From: Hyphomonas beringensis
GTDB lineage: Bacteria > Pseudomonadota > Alphaproteobacteria > Caulobacterales > Hyphomonadaceae
DNA length: 64,000 bases
NCBI RefSeq assembly: GCF_000682755.1
Contig: NZ_AWFF01000028.1
Coordinates: 43,013-107,012, forward strand
Direction: 5' to 3'
Below are positions 1 through 8,193 of the stretch, in pieces (within the stretch, counting starts at the first letter, position 1; each line of letters starts with the position of its first letter). Below the pieces are notes generated by a model, which saw nothing but the letters and a program-made list of their open reading frames with translations, was not told the origin of the DNA and did no database searches. The position numbers and the translations under genes are program-made.

Positions 1-60
1 ACAATCAATGGGTGAGGCCCGTGTGTTGTTCCGATTAAATAGCGGAAAGGTCAGCGCTGC

Positions 61-816
61 TCAGCGGGCCGCTTCTGCTATGTCGGCGCAGGTGGCCTTC
101 AGGCGCGCAATATCCTGTTCGCGGGAGAGGCGGTGATCACCATCCTTAATCAGGGTAAAGACGAGATCTTCGCTGGTAATCGCCTCGACCAGGCGCTCTG
201 CGTGCTGCCATGGCACATCCGCGTCCTGCATGCCCTGAAGAATGCGGACCGGCACTCCGAGATCAATCGGCGCGTCAAGAATCTGCCAGGTCCGGCCATC
301 TTCGATCAGCGCGCGCGTGATCGTGTAGGGCTCTCCATAATCGGAGGGGCGCAGCGTGAAGCCCTTGTCCATGATCTCTGCCTGCGCCTCTGCGGAAAAT
401 TCCGGCCACATCAACTTCTCGGTAAAGTCCGGTGCAGGCGCAATCAGGACGAGGCCGGCGATGCGTTCGCGGCGGGCGAGGGCAGACAGGAGTGCCATCC
501 AGCCGCCCATGCTGGAGCCGACCAGGACCAGCGGGCCTGTCGTATGCGCGTCAATTGCGGCGAGGGCATCTTCGCGCCAGGCGGAAATCGTCCCGTCTTC
601 AAACGCGCCATCGGATTCGCCGTGACCGGAATAATCGAACGCCAGGAAGCCATGGCCCTCGGCGCTGGCCCAGTTCTCCAGCTCCGTCACTTTTGTGCCG
701 CTCATGTCGGATTTGAAACCGGACAGCCAGACAAAGGTCAGGTCCGAACGAGACGGGGACGACGCCCGGTAAGCGAGGCGACGTCCCTCAGGGGAGGTGA
801 AATAGGTCGTTGTCAT
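61..816 (-). CDS. alpha/beta hydrolase (serine hydrolase/esterase)
   Basis: 251-residue protein with the alpha/beta hydrolase fold. The nucleophile elbow GSSMG places the catalytic Ser at about residue 102. A DYSGHGESDG strand-turn lies near residue 61, an acid candidate sits in DADVPW, and the catalytic His in GDHRLS near the C terminus. There is no signal peptide, so it is probably cytoplasmic. The sequence style resembles ABHD10-like thioesterases/esterases, but the substrate cannot be read from sequence. The ATG is preceded on its strand by a GGGAGAGGA ribosome-binding site. It diverges from the glycosyltransferase pair, with about 56 bases between starts, so the two promoters must be very close. 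Family is certain; substrate unknown. Confidence 0.85.
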   Translation of the reverse strand: MTTTYFTSPEGRRLAYRASSPSRSDLTFVWLSGFKSDMSGTKVTELENWASAEGHGFLAFDYSGHGESDGAFEDGTISAWREDALAAIDAHTTGPLVLVGSSMGGWMALLSALARRERIAGLVLIAPAPDFTEKLMWPEFSAEAQAEIMDKGFTLRPSDYGEPYTITRALIEDGRTWQILDAPIDLGVPVRILQGMQDADVPWQHAERLVEAITSEDLVFTLIKDGDHRLSREQDIARLKATCADIAEAAR

Positions 817-872
817 TCCTCTCCCGTTCCTCCATCTCTCTCGCCTGTCAAGCGAGTGGGAGGTAGCGCGCT

Positions 873-2033
873 GTGGACGAATTCCCGGATCTGACCGGAA
901 AGACCATTCTTCAGGTGGCCCCGGAGCTCTCTGCGGGCGGGGTTGAGCGCACCGTGCTGGAAGTCACCGAAGCGATTGTCAGCGCTGGCGGGCGGGCCTT
1001 GCTGGCCAGCAAGGGCGGACGGCTGGAGAAGGACTTCGAATCGCTTGGCGGCGAATTGTTTCGCATGGATGCCAAGACCAAGAACCCCGTCACGATCAAG
1101 CTGAATGAAGGCAAGCTGAAGCGCCTGATTGAGCGGGAAGGGGTGGACCTTGTGCATGCCCGCTCCCGTGCGCCGGCCTGGAGCGCCTACAAGGCTGCCC
1201 GCGCCATGGGTGTGCCATTCGTGACGACCTATCATGGCGCGTATTCCGGCACATCCTCTCTCAAGAAGACATACAATTCGGTGATGGCGAAGGGCGATAT
1301 CGTGATCGCCAATTCGCAATGGATCGCCGAACATGTGAAGGAAGAGCATGGCGTGCCGGATGAAAAGATCGTCACCATTCCGCGCGGTGTGGATCTGGAG
1401 GTGTTTCACCCGATTGCCGTTGCCCCGTCCCGCGTGACCGCCATCCGCCAGTCCATGGGCCTGGAGAATGATGATCGTCTCGTTTTGTTGCTGCCGGGCC
1501 GCCTGACAGAGTGGAAAGGCCAACTGGTCGCGATTGAGGCGCTGGGCCTGCTGGCGCCGGAAGAGCGCGAGAAGCTGGTGCTCGTGCTGGCCGGGGATGC
1601 ACAGGGCCGCAAGAATTATGTCACGCGGCTGGAAGAGGCGGTGGTCGCCAATGGGCTCGACCGCGGCGTGGTCATGTCAGAGCACATCACCGATATGCCG
1701 GCGGCCTATATGGCGAGCGACATCGTGCTCGCCCCGTCGATCCGCCCGGAAGCCTTTGGCCGTGTGGCCGCAGAGGCCTCTGCCATGTGCCGACCTGTTG
1801 TCGTGACAGATCATGGCGGCGGACGGGAAACCGTGATCGAGGGCGAAACAGGCGCGCGCGTCGAGCCGGGCAATGCGCAGTCGCTGGCCGGGGCCATTCG
1901 CGCCTTGATTTCCATCGGAGAAGAGGCCCGCAGCGGCATGGGACGGGCCGGTCAACTGCATGTTCGCAAGCATTTCTCCAAGCGGGGGCTTCAGGCGGCG
2001 ACGCTCGGCGTCTATAAGACCCTGCTTGAATAG
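873..2033 (+). CDS. glycosyltransferase family 4 (GT-B fold)
   Basis: 386-residue retaining GT-B glycosyltransferase. The N-terminal acceptor half begins with APELSAGGVER, the typical glycine-rich first loop. The C-terminal donor half carries RPEAFGRVAAEA, the E-x7-E type signature near residue 290, followed by VVVTDHGGGRETV. The start is a GTG preceded by GGGAGG at the right distance. It is followed 17 bases later by a heptosyltransferase-family gene, so the two probably form an operon that builds lipopolysaccharide core or a related surface glycan at the inner face of the membrane. The transferred sugar is not determinable here. Confidence 0.9.
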   Translation: MDEFPDLTGKTILQVAPELSAGGVERTVLEVTEAIVSAGGRALLASKGGRLEKDFESLGGELFRMDAKTKNPVTIKLNEGKLKRLIEREGVDLVHARSRAPAWSAYKAARAMGVPFVTTYHGAYSGTSSLKKTYNSVMAKGDIVIANSQWIAEHVKEEHGVPDEKIVTIPRGVDLEVFHPIAVAPSRVTAIRQSMGLENDDRLVLLLPGRLTEWKGQLVAIEALGLLAPEEREKLVLVLAGDAQGRKNYVTRLEEAVVANGLDRGVVMSEHITDMPAAYMASDIVLAPSIRPEAFGRVAAEASAMCRPVVVTDHGGGRETVIEGETGARVEPGNAQSLAGAIRALISIGEEARSGMGRAGQLHVRKHFSKRGLQAATLGVYKTLLE

Positions 2034-2050
2034 GGAAAACTGAGGCAAGC

Positions 2051-3085
2051 ATGACAAAACCGGGCAGGTCTGCCAGTCCCGTTAATCCGGGGGAGAGTGC
2101 GCGCAAGGTGCTGGTGATCAAACTCAGCGCCCTGGGCGACTTCGTGCTTTCGCTGGGCGCGATGAAAGCCGTGCGTGAAGCCCACCCCAAGGCGCGGATC
2201 ACCCTGCTGACCACGCCGCCCTACAAGGAGTTTGCTGAGCTATGCCCCTATGTGGACGAGGTGGAAACCGATGGCCGCCCGGAAGGGATGAAGGCCACCG
2301 CCGCGCTGATCCAGCGTATCCGCAAGGCGAAGTATGACATCATCTATGATTTCCAGACGAGCGGCCGCACAAAGAATTACTACACCGCGCTGAATCGTAC
2401 TGGCCGCCCGCCGCTCTGGTCCGGCCATCATGAGAAGGCCGCTTTCTTCCACGACAATGCCGACCGCAAGACAATGCACTCCATCGACCGGCTGGCAGAG
2501 CAGCTGGAAGTGGCCGGCGTCGCACCGGGGGGCCGTTGGCTGGGCAATAGCTCGCCGAAGCCGGACCTCTCATGGGTGCGCCCGAAGCTGCGGGATGCGC
2601 CGCGTCTGCAGCCGGCCTATTTCAGCCTGGAGCAGCCTTATATGCTGCTGATCCCCGGTGCCTCGGCGCACCGAGAGGCCAAGCGCTGGCCGGTGGAGAA
2701 TTATGCCGAACTGGCAAAACGTGTTGCAGAGCGGGGCATTACGCCGGTCATCATTGGCGGCAAGGCGGAAGGCCAGCTGGCGCAGGAGATCGTGCGCAAG
2801 GAGCCGCGCGCGAAAAGCCTGACCACGCGGACGGATCTGTTCCAGATCGTCACCCTGGCCGAGAAGGCGCTGTTCGTTGTGGGCAATGATACCGGTCCGA
2901 TGCACATGGCCGCGATTGCTGGCGCGCCGGGCATCGCCCTGTTTGCCCTGAATGAGAGCAATCCGGACCATGCCGCCCCGCGCGGGGCGAAGACGATCAT
3001 CATAAATTCCGCCCCGACACTGGCGGAACTCAGCGTGGATGATGTCTGGCAATCGGTCAGGGCGCTAGGTGTGCTGCCGTCTTGA
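2051..3085 (+). CDS. glycosyltransferase family 9 (heptosyltransferase-like)
   Basis: 344 residues with GT9 hallmarks: N-terminal KVLVIKLSALGDFVLSL (residues about 18-34), the central PGASAHREAKRWP around residue 200 and GNDTGPMHMAAIAG around residue 278, which lines the ADP-sugar pocket. The family transfers ADP-heptose (or related ADP/UDP sugars) to LPS core. The first 16 residues are a Ser/Pro-rich extension before the Rossmann strand. It lies directly after a GT4 gene and is read the same way. The acceptor and exact sugar are inferred from the family only. Confidence 0.88.
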   Translation: MTKPGRSASPVNPGESARKVLVIKLSALGDFVLSLGAMKAVREAHPKARITLLTTPPYKEFAELCPYVDEVETDGRPEGMKATAALIQRIRKAKYDIIYDFQTSGRTKNYYTALNRTGRPPLWSGHHEKAAFFHDNADRKTMHSIDRLAEQLEVAGVAPGGRWLGNSSPKPDLSWVRPKLRDAPRLQPAYFSLEQPYMLLIPGASAHREAKRWPVENYAELAKRVAERGITPVIIGGKAEGQLAQEIVRKEPRAKSLTTRTDLFQIVTLAEKALFVVGNDTGPMHMAAIAGAPGIALFALNESNPDHAAPRGAKTIIINSAPTLAELSVDDVWQSVRALGVLPS

Positions 3086-3119
3086 CGTGGCCGTCGAAGT
3101 GTAGAATTGCCGACCGCCT

Positions 3120-3149
3120 TGAATATGCCTGCATTTACACGCATATTCA
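3120..3149 (+). promoter_or_regulatory. infC leader inverted repeat
   Basis: TGAATATGC (3120-3128) and GCATATTCA (3141-3149) form a perfect 9-bp inverted repeat with a 12-base loop. It lies 35 bases upstream of the infC start codon and downstream of the heptosyltransferase stop. There is no T-tract, so it is not a classical terminator. A second pairing (TGCCTG 3126-3131 with CAGGCA 3148-3153) competes with it. It could be a leader hairpin or an operator. Confidence 0.45.
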
Positions 3150-3183
3150 GGCATTCTTGAAATAGCGACAAAGGAGATTCGCC

Positions 3184-3723
3184 ATAGCTCGCAGACCAGA
3201 CATGGGTGGACCGCAGAAAACCGCCGGCCCACGTATCAATGATGACATCCGCGCCGCCAAAGTTCTCTTGATTGATGAGAACGGGGAAAAACAGGGCGTG
3301 ATGCCCCTCTCGGCTGCACTGGATGCAGCACGTGAAGCCTCAATGGACCTTGTGGAGGTGTCTCCAAATCAGGAGGTGCCCGTCGTCAAGATTCTCGACT
3401 ATGGCAAGCTTCGGTTCGAGGAGCGCAAGAAGAAGGCTGCTGCGAAGAAAAAGCAGAAGTCTTCCGAGCTCAAAGAGATCAAGATGCGCCCCAATATCGA
3501 CGTGCATGACTATGGCGTGAAGTCCAAGGCCATGGCGCGCTTCTTTGAGGCAGGCGACAAGGTGAAAGTCACGCTGCGCTTCCGCGGTCGTGAAATGGCG
3601 CACCAGCATCTCGGCATGGAACTGCTTCAGCGCGTCAAGGAAGACTTCGATGAAGTTGCCAAGGTTGAGCTGGAGCCGAAACTCGAAGGCCGCCAGATGA
3701 CCATGGTCCTGGCGCCGCGATGA
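3184..3723 (+). CDS. infC: translation initiation factor IF-3 (non-AUG, ATA start)
   Basis: IF-3 binds the 30S subunit, prevents premature 50S joining and proofreads initiator tRNA and start-codon choice. The N domain (about residues 10-80) has RINDDIRA; a Lys-rich linker [14 protein letters not shown] follows; the C domain has [14 protein letters not shown] and [17 protein letters not shown]. The ATG at 3202 has no ribosome-binding site. AGGAG at 3172-3176 sits 7 bases before an in-frame ATA at 3184, giving the N terminus M-A-R-R-P-D-M-G-G (179 residues). infC is the classic case of a gene with a rare start codon used for autoregulation (AUU in E. coli), so ATA is chosen here. The next gene overlaps its stop by ATGA. 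Confidence 0.92.
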   Translation: MARRPDMGGPQKTAGPRINDDIRAAKVLLIDENGEKQGVMPLSAALDAAREASMDLVEVSPNQEVPVVKILDYGKLRFEERKKKAAAKKKQKSSELKEIKMRPNIDVHDYGVKSKAMARFFEAGDKVKVTLRFRGREMAHQHLGMELLQRVKEDFDEVAKVELEPKLEGRQMTMVLAPR

Positions 3724-4109
3724 AGATGCGTACTTTCCTTCTGGCCAGCTCTGCAGCGCTGCTGCTGGCCGCTTGTGGCGGAGAAAGCTCCGCACCGGCC
3801 GACGATGAGGTGTTGGTTACAGAGCCCCCGGTCGTTGTTACGCCGGATGAAACGCCCGCCGAGGACATGGCCTCTGATGAGAGCGTGACCCCGGAAATGG
3901 ACCCGTTGGACCAGGTGGAAGATACTTGCGGCATGACGGACCTTGAAAGCTATATCGGACAGGTCGCCAGCGAGATTCCGGAAGATGAGCTGCCGGAGTC
4001 CGCGCGTATCGTCGCGCCGGATACCCAGGTGACCGAGGATTACAGGCCGACGCGCCTGAATGTGCTGACCGATGAGGATGGCATCATCCTCAGCATGAAG
4101 TGCGGGTGA
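3720..4109 (+). CDS. I78 family peptidase inhibitor lipoprotein
   Basis: 129 residues. The signal peptide ends in the lipobox LLAAC (Cys19), so it is an anchored periplasmic lipoprotein. An acidic Pro-rich spacer (20-65) follows. The C-terminal domain (about 68-129) matches the I78 serine-protease inhibitor pattern: Cys70, a YIGQ helix, [21 protein letters not shown] and the terminal Cys128-Gly. Cys70 and Cys128 can form the family's disulfide. The start codon overlaps the infC stop (ATGA), implying translational coupling. The target protease is unknown. Confidence 0.85.
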   Translation: MKMRTFLLASSAALLLAACGGESSAPADDEVLVTEPPVVVTPDETPAEDMASDESVTPEMDPLDQVEDTCGMTDLESYIGQVASEIPEDELPESARIVAPDTQVTEDYRPTRLNVLTDEDGIILSMKCG

Positions 4110-4166
4110 GGGTTTGGTCTTTACTACCAACCTTAAGTGTTGCGGTTCGCGCTAATGTATTATCAG

Positions 4167-4199
4167 GAGAGGGAGGCGTATTTGAACGCCTCCACTCTC
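4167..4199 (+). promoter_or_regulatory. 12-bp leader hairpin before orphan lipoprotein gene
   Basis: GAGAGGGAGGCG (4167-4178) pairs with CGCCTCC (4187-4193) plus CTCTC (4195-4199), leaving one bulged A and an 8-base loop TATTTGAA. A TATTAT (4158-4163) lies just upstream and could be a -10 element. No T-tract follows. The hairpin would sit in the 5' leader 25 bases before the GTG at 4225, or at the 3' end of the infC transcript. Confidence 0.5.
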
Positions 4200-4224
4200 A
4201 ACTAGCTGCGGGGGCAGAACTATC

Positions 4225-4815
4225 GTGTTTCATAAGAAACTTTATGCGTCTTTAGTCGCTGGAGTAGTGCTGACTGGTTGCGCTACGTCCGGGATTGGCG
4301 ATTTTTCCTCTCAAGACATTCAAAAAATGATGCAGGAATTTGAAGGGCGCGTCTCAGCACAACGAGACGCTTATCCCGGTTATCCGAGGGTCGGGACAAC
4401 TTACATGTCGTTTTCCCCAGACCATGGATTTCAAGTGACGTATTATGAGAGCGAGAGCCGCTCTTGGTTGTGGTATGGAGGTAACGACATAGCGCTTCCT
4501 GCGGAGTGGAAGCTTGAGAAAAAGGATGTCGACGAAACTGGCGCACATCAATTGGCTGGTGATCAAACCCTGATTTGTTGGAAGTATGGGGCAAACACTT
4601 ACAATTCTTCCACTGTAACAACAGGCGGCAAGTTTCAATGTACCGCCTTGGTAAATGCACTGCAGGTGACCGTGAGTTCGTTGGATGGCGATCCATTCAA
4701 CCTCTCCAGCGGAGCGGTGCCTTACGTTAGAGAGAAGTGCGATGCCCCCGATGAATTCGTGATCCAGACCGACACGACGCTCTACAGTAATGTGGGCATA
4801 GAAGACTGTATGTAG
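4225..4815 (+). CDS. orphan lipoprotein, function unknown
   Basis: 196 residues starting at GTG. The signal peptide ends in a lipobox VVLTGC (Cys19), predicting an anchored envelope protein. The mature part is rich in Tyr, Trp, Ser and Thr and has four or so Cys (for example ICWKYG, FQCTAL, REKCDAP, EDCM) that may form disulfides. I recognise no family. The base composition is visibly more AT-rich than the flanking translation genes, and codon choice is looser, which suggests a lineage-specific or acquired gene. It has its own leader hairpin upstream and a Rho-independent terminator downstream, so it looks like an independent unit. Confidence 0.7.
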   Translation: MFHKKLYASLVAGVVLTGCATSGIGDFSSQDIQKMMQEFEGRVSAQRDAYPGYPRVGTTYMSFSPDHGFQVTYYESESRSWLWYGGNDIALPAEWKLEKKDVDETGAHQLAGDQTLICWKYGANTYNSSTVTTGGKFQCTALVNALQVTVSSLDGDPFNLSSGAVPYVREKCDAPDEFVIQTDTTLYSNVGIEDCM

Positions 4816-4896
4816 GGTGAACTGACTGTGCAGGGGTGGCTCGCCCGAATTGCCCCGATCAGCTTAGGCCGCCGCCATTTCAGGCAACACGAAAAG

Positions 4897-4926
4897 CCGG
4901 ACGGGCCCACAGCCCTCCGGTTTTTT
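4897..4926 (+). terminator. Rho-independent terminator after orphan lipoprotein gene
   Basis: CCGGA-C-GGGC (4897-4906) pairs with GCCC-TCCGG (4912-4920), with one bulged C. It is followed immediately by TTTTTT (4921-4926). It lies about 80 bases after the lipoprotein stop and separates that unit from the rpmI region. Confidence 0.85.
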
Positions 4927-5327
4927 GTTTGTAACACGCGGAGAGCACAAAAGGCCGCGTATCGATACAGAGGTAGGAGGGATCAGGTTGCGACCCTGTC
5001 TCTCCGCGCGCCGGGGCCATGGAAACCCCCATTCCGGCATGTCACCACCGAAATGACAGGATTGAGATTACAGGCAGGGGCTTTGCGCCGGATTGGCGAA
5101 GGCCGATCCCTTGCGATAAAGGGGGTGTCAGACCCGTCAGGGCAGGGGAGTGGCTGGGTGCCTTTCCCCAGTAGTGACGCTGCTTTTAAAGGATTCACCC
5201 CCTTGATTCCTGTGCGCCGATCCGTCATAAGCCGCCACTTCCGAGCAATGCGGGCGAACGGCATGCCCCTTTGACTCATGAACCCTGGGCCGCCGCAAGG
5301 TGTGAGCTCAACTAGAGGAGAGATGAA
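4927..5327 (+). other. non-coding region upstream of rpmI with hairpins and a candidate promoter
   Basis: About 400 bases without a credible gene; the open frames here have no ribosome-binding site or recognisable sequence. Visible structure: CGCGGAGAG (4937-4945) pairs perfectly with CTCTCCGCG (5000-5008) over 72 bases. Inside lies a CAGG/CCTG arm with a 7-base loop abutting the outer stem, and GTATCGATAC (4959-4968). Further on is GGGGA/TCCCC around 5145-5170. A candidate sigma70 promoter TTGATT (5203-5208), 17-base spacer, CATAAG (5226-5231) would give rpmI a leader of about 90 bases. The part before that promoter could encode a small structured RNA. Confidence 0.4.
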
Positions 5328-5531
5328 ATGCCGAAGATGAAGACGAAAAAGGCCGCTGCAAAGCGGTTCAAGATCACGGCAACCGGAAAGCTGAAGCACG
5401 GCGTCGCTGGCAAGCGTCACCGCCTGATCAGCCACAATGCGAAGTACATCCGTCAGAACCGCGGCACCAAGCTGGCCGCAAAAGCTGACGTTGCCCGCGT
5501 TGTGAAGAAATTCCTGCCCTACGGCCTCTAG
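5328..5531 (+). CDS. rpmI: 50S ribosomal protein L35
   Basis: 67 residues with the typical basic N terminus MPKMKTKKAAAKRFK and central HRLISHNAKYIRQNR. It is a late-assembly protein of the large subunit that sits near the E-site side. Full length for the family. A strong AGAGGAGAGA ribosome-binding site precedes the ATG. It is followed 38 bases on by rplT, the standard bacterial rpmI-rplT order. infC is nearby but separated by about 1.6 kb, whereas in many bacteria infC-rpmI-rplT are contiguous. Confidence 0.98.
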   Translation: MPKMKTKKAAAKRFKITATGKLKHGVAGKRHRLISHNAKYIRQNRGTKLAAKADVARVVKKFLPYGL

Positions 5532-5569
5532 GCCCGTATCCGTTCAAGATCTTGACCAAGGAGGCCTAG

Positions 5570-5932
5570 ATGCCCCGTTCACGTAATAAAGTTCCCGCCC
5601 ACGCCCGCCACAAGAAGATTCTGAAGCAGGCAAAGGGTTTCCGTAACCGCCGCAAGAATACGTTCCGCATCGCGCACCAGTCTGTCTGGGAAGCCGGTCA
5701 GTACGCCTATGTTGGCCGCAAGGTGAAGAAGCGGAAATTCCGCTCCCTGTGGATCCAGCGTATCAACGCTGCTGTGCGCATTCACGATGACGAGATGAAC
5801 TATTCGCAGTTCATCAACGGCCTGACCAAAGCCGGCGTCGAAGTCGACCGTAAGGTCATGGCTGACATCGCCGTGCGCGAGCCGGAAGCATTTGGTGCCC
5901 TGGTCAAACAGGCCAAGGCTGCCCTCGCTTAA
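5570..5932 (+). CDS. rplT: 50S ribosomal protein L20
   Basis: 120 residues, full length. The extended basic N-terminal arm ([30 protein letters not shown]) threads into 23S rRNA, and the globular C-terminal part includes [16 protein letters not shown] and [11 protein letters not shown]. It is essential for early 50S assembly, and in some bacteria it also represses its own operon by binding the mRNA leader. AAGGAGG precedes the ATG. It ends in a strong terminator. Confidence 0.98.
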   Translation: MPRSRNKVPAHARHKKILKQAKGFRNRRKNTFRIAHQSVWEAGQYAYVGRKVKKRKFRSLWIQRINAAVRIHDDEMNYSQFINGLTKAGVEVDRKVMADIAVREPEAFGALVKQAKAALA

Positions 5933-5955
5933 CTTGCCATCAAGGCACAAGTGAC

Positions 5956-5984
5956 AAAGCCCGGCCCTTAAAGCCGGGCTTTTT
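5956..5984 (+). terminator. Rho-independent terminator of rpmI-rplT
   Basis: AAAGCCCGGC (5956-5965) and GCCGGGCTTT (5973-5982) form a perfect 10-bp stem with a 7-base loop, running into TTTTT. It lies 24 bases after the rplT stop and separates it from pheS. Confidence 0.93.
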
Positions 5985-6055
5985 CTTTAAGGGCGTTTGC
6001 AACCTGCTTCGAAGCGCCTAAAAAGCCCGCGCGAACAGAAAAGGGAATTTCCCCC

Positions 6056-7132
6056 GTGTCCGATATCAATACGATTGAAACAGAAGCCCTCGCGTCAATT
6101 GAGTCTGCCGGTGATCTTGGCGCGCTTGAAGACATCCGCGTGGCAGAGCTGGGCAAGAAGGGCCGCGTATCCGGCCTGATGAAGCAGCTGGGCGGCATGA
6201 GCCCGGAAGAGCGCAAGGAAATGGGGCCGAAGCTCAATGCGCTGAAGACGCGCGTTGATGACGCCATCCGCACCCGCAAGGAGATGCTGGAAGCGGCCGC
6301 GCTGGAGGCTCAGCTGGCCAGCGAAAAGGTCGACCTGTCCCTGCCGCCGGCGCCAGGCCCAAAGGCTGGCGCGCTGCACCCCGTCATGCAGGTATTTGAA
6401 GAAATCGCCGCGATCTTTGGCGATATGGGCTTCACCGTGGCCGAAGGCCCGGACATGGAAGATGACTGGCACAATTTCACGGCGCTGAACTTCCCCGAAG
6501 GCCACCCGGCGCGCGAGACGCACGACACCTTCTTTATGAAGGCGCAGGAAGGGGACGACCCCAAGGTTCTGCGCACGCATACATCGCCGGTACAGATCCG
6601 CAGCATGATGACCCAGCAGCCGCCGATCCGCATCATCGTGCCGGGCCGGGTTTACCGGAATGACTGGGACGCGACGCACACGCCGATGTTCCACCAGGTC
6701 GAAGGCCTCGTGATCGAGAAGAACACGCATATGGGCCACCTCAAAGGCTGCCTGATCGACTTTGTGAAAGCCTTCTTCGAGGTCGACGAAGTCGAGGCGC
6801 GGTTCCGCCCGCACTTCTTCCCGTTCACTGAGCCGTCTGCCGAGATGGATGTGAAATACACCCGCAAGGGCGAGACGATCGAGATCGGTGCTGGCGACAG
6901 CTGGATGGAGATTCTTGGCTCCGGCATGGTGCATCCGAACGTTCTGCGCAATTGTGGCATCGATCCGAAAGAGTATCAGGGCTTTGCCTTCGGAATGGGC
7001 GTCGACCGCCTGGCCATGCTGAAATACGGCATGCCGGACCTGCGCCCGTATTTCGAAGCGGACCCGCAATGGACGCGCCATTACGGCTTTGCGCCGTGGG
7101 CAACGCCCAGCGTCAGCGGTGGGCTGTCGTGA
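6056..7132 (+). CDS. pheS: phenylalanine--tRNA ligase alpha subunit
   Basis: 358 residues; catalytic subunit of the alpha2beta2 class II synthetase that charges tRNA-Phe. The N-terminal coiled-coil arm covers about residues 1-90. The catalytic core has [11 protein letters not shown], the motif 2 segment [14 protein letters not shown] around residue 255 and the motif 3 segment [14 protein letters not shown] around residue 310. The start is GTG with a weak AAAAGGGA upstream. Its stop overlaps the next start (GTGA), so the ASCH gene is translationally coupled. pheT is 1.06 kb downstream rather than adjacent. Confidence 0.97.
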   Translation: MSDINTIETEALASIESAGDLGALEDIRVAELGKKGRVSGLMKQLGGMSPEERKEMGPKLNALKTRVDDAIRTRKEMLEAAALEAQLASEKVDLSLPPAPGPKAGALHPVMQVFEEIAAIFGDMGFTVAEGPDMEDDWHNFTALNFPEGHPARETHDTFFMKAQEGDDPKVLRTHTSPVQIRSMMTQQPPIRIIVPGRVYRNDWDATHTPMFHQVEGLVIEKNTHMGHLKGCLIDFVKAFFEVDEVEARFRPHFFPFTEPSAEMDVKYTRKGETIEIGAGDSWMEILGSGMVHPNVLRNCGIDPKEYQGFAFGMGVDRLAMLKYGMPDLRPYFEADPQWTRHYGFAPWATPSVSGGLS

Positions 7133-7578
7133 CAGACAGCGCCGTATCATCTGACCTGCCGAAATGGACCTTCGGGGACGGCCCCGAACTGGCCGACCGG
7201 CTGGCGGCTCTGATCGTGGCGGGCGTGAAAACGGCGTCCTGCAGCGATATGAGCATCGACCCGCCGCCGGTTGAAGGCGAGCGCGGCTATCTGATGTGCG
7301 GCGATGGCAGACCGGTGGCGATCCTGGAAACCCAGACCATCACGCCGATGAAGTTTGCGGATATGACGCAGGAGCTGGCAGCGCTGGAGGGGGAGGGCGA
7401 CCTCAGCCTGGACTACTGGCAGCGCGCCCACCGGACATATTTCACCCGTAATGGCGTGTTCGCTGAAGACATGGACATTCTGTTCGAGACGTTTCGGCTC
7501 GTGGAAATCCTCGACGATGACTTCGCGGCTCAGGCGCCCAACCACCTTGCGCAGGAACGCGCCGGGGCGACGCTTTAG
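7129..7578 (+). CDS. ASCH domain protein
   Basis: 149 residues when started at the GTG at 7129, which overlaps the pheS stop (GTGA). An upstream in-frame ATG lies deep inside pheS and is unlikely. The ASCH pattern is visible: AGVKTASCS (the G-x-K-T-x-S substrate loop, about residues 29-37), [22 protein letters not shown] (strand with a conserved Glu) and [12 protein letters not shown] near the end. ASCH proteins are small RNA-binding beta barrels; one studied member, E. coli YqfB, hydrolyses N4-acetylcytidine. The place in the pheST operon suggests an RNA- or nucleoside-related role, which is inference. Confidence 0.83.
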   Translation: MTDSAVSSDLPKWTFGDGPELADRLAALIVAGVKTASCSDMSIDPPPVEGERGYLMCGDGRPVAILETQTITPMKFADMTQELAALEGEGDLSLDYWQRAHRTYFTRNGVFAEDMDILFETFRLVEILDDDFAAQAPNHLAQERAGATL

Positions 7579-7587
7579 GGGGCAGGC

Positions 7588-8193
7588 ATGGGTAATGGTA
7601 ACAAAGCGGAAATGCTGATCGCGATCTGCGCGGTACTGACCAGCGTGATTGCCCTGTTCGTTGCATGGGATCAGGGCCGCGTCATGCGGGCCCAGCAGCA
7701 TGGTTCGGTTTACCCTGTGCTGCAGGTGGATGGCTTTGTGTCCAGTACATCGACAAGACGTTCCCTTGGCCTCCGCCTCAGCAATAGTGGTGTGGGGCCT
7801 GCGCTGATCGAGTCTGTGACGCTGCTGGAAGGTGGTGAGCCGATTGACGGGTTTGAGAGCCATCGCGAAAGCCTGCCGCCAGGCTATGATCTGTCCTGGA
7901 GCGGAGCAACGGGACGGGCGCTGGCGCCTGACCAGATGATCACACCCGTTGAGGTGGCCTGGCCGGTTGAGGCATTGTCCCAGGACGATTTTTACGAAGT
8001 TGCCGGGGAGTGGGACGATCTGGCGCTTGAGATTTGTTATTGCTCTGTTTTTGAGCGGTGCTGGAAACTGCGCGGCATCGGCACGGCGAGAGCCGAACGC
8101 GTCAACCGCTGTGAACGCAGCGACCGAGATATATTTGAAGAACTCCGTACACCTGCACCTTCTGCAGGTATTGAGACTCCCGAAGTGGAATAG
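7588..8193 (+). CDS. membrane-anchored protein of unknown function
   Basis: 201 residues. One N-terminal hydrophobic helix (about residues 9-25, MLIAICAVLTSVIALFVAW) is followed by a charged turn and a soluble domain starting at YPVLQVDGF, with beta-rich sequence such as LGLRLSNSGVGPALIESV. This layout (an N-terminal anchor, then an all-beta domain where ligands or lipids may bind) recurs in uncharacterised proteobacterial proteins, but I cannot name a family. It begins 9 bases after the ASCH stop and ends 3 bases before pheT, so it is clearly inside the pheST operon. Confidence 0.72.
   Translation: MGNGNKAEMLIAICAVLTSVIALFVAWDQGRVMRAQQHGSVYPVLQVDGFVSSTSTRRSLGLRLSNSGVGPALIESVTLLEGGEPIDGFESHRESLPPGYDLSWSGATGRALAPDQMITPVEVAWPVEALSQDDFYEVAGEWDDLALEICYCSVFERCWKLRGIGTARAERVNRCERSDRDIFEELRTPAPSAGIETPEVE

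Noticed and set aside
4937..5008. tRNA-like cloverleaf with a 7-bp acceptor-like stem and a 17-base T-arm
   Set aside because: The T-loop reads TTGCGAC rather than the conserved TTC-purine-A pattern, no D or anticodon arm can be drawn, and no CCA follows. I kept it only as a hairpin.
4828..5274. Long open frame upstream of rpmI
   Set aside because: No ribosome-binding site, no recognisable protein features and a low-complexity composition; it coincides with hairpin-forming DNA.
6952..7128. Earlier ATG for the ASCH gene
   Set aside because: It lies deep inside pheS; the GTG at 7129 overlaps the pheS stop and fits the domain boundary.
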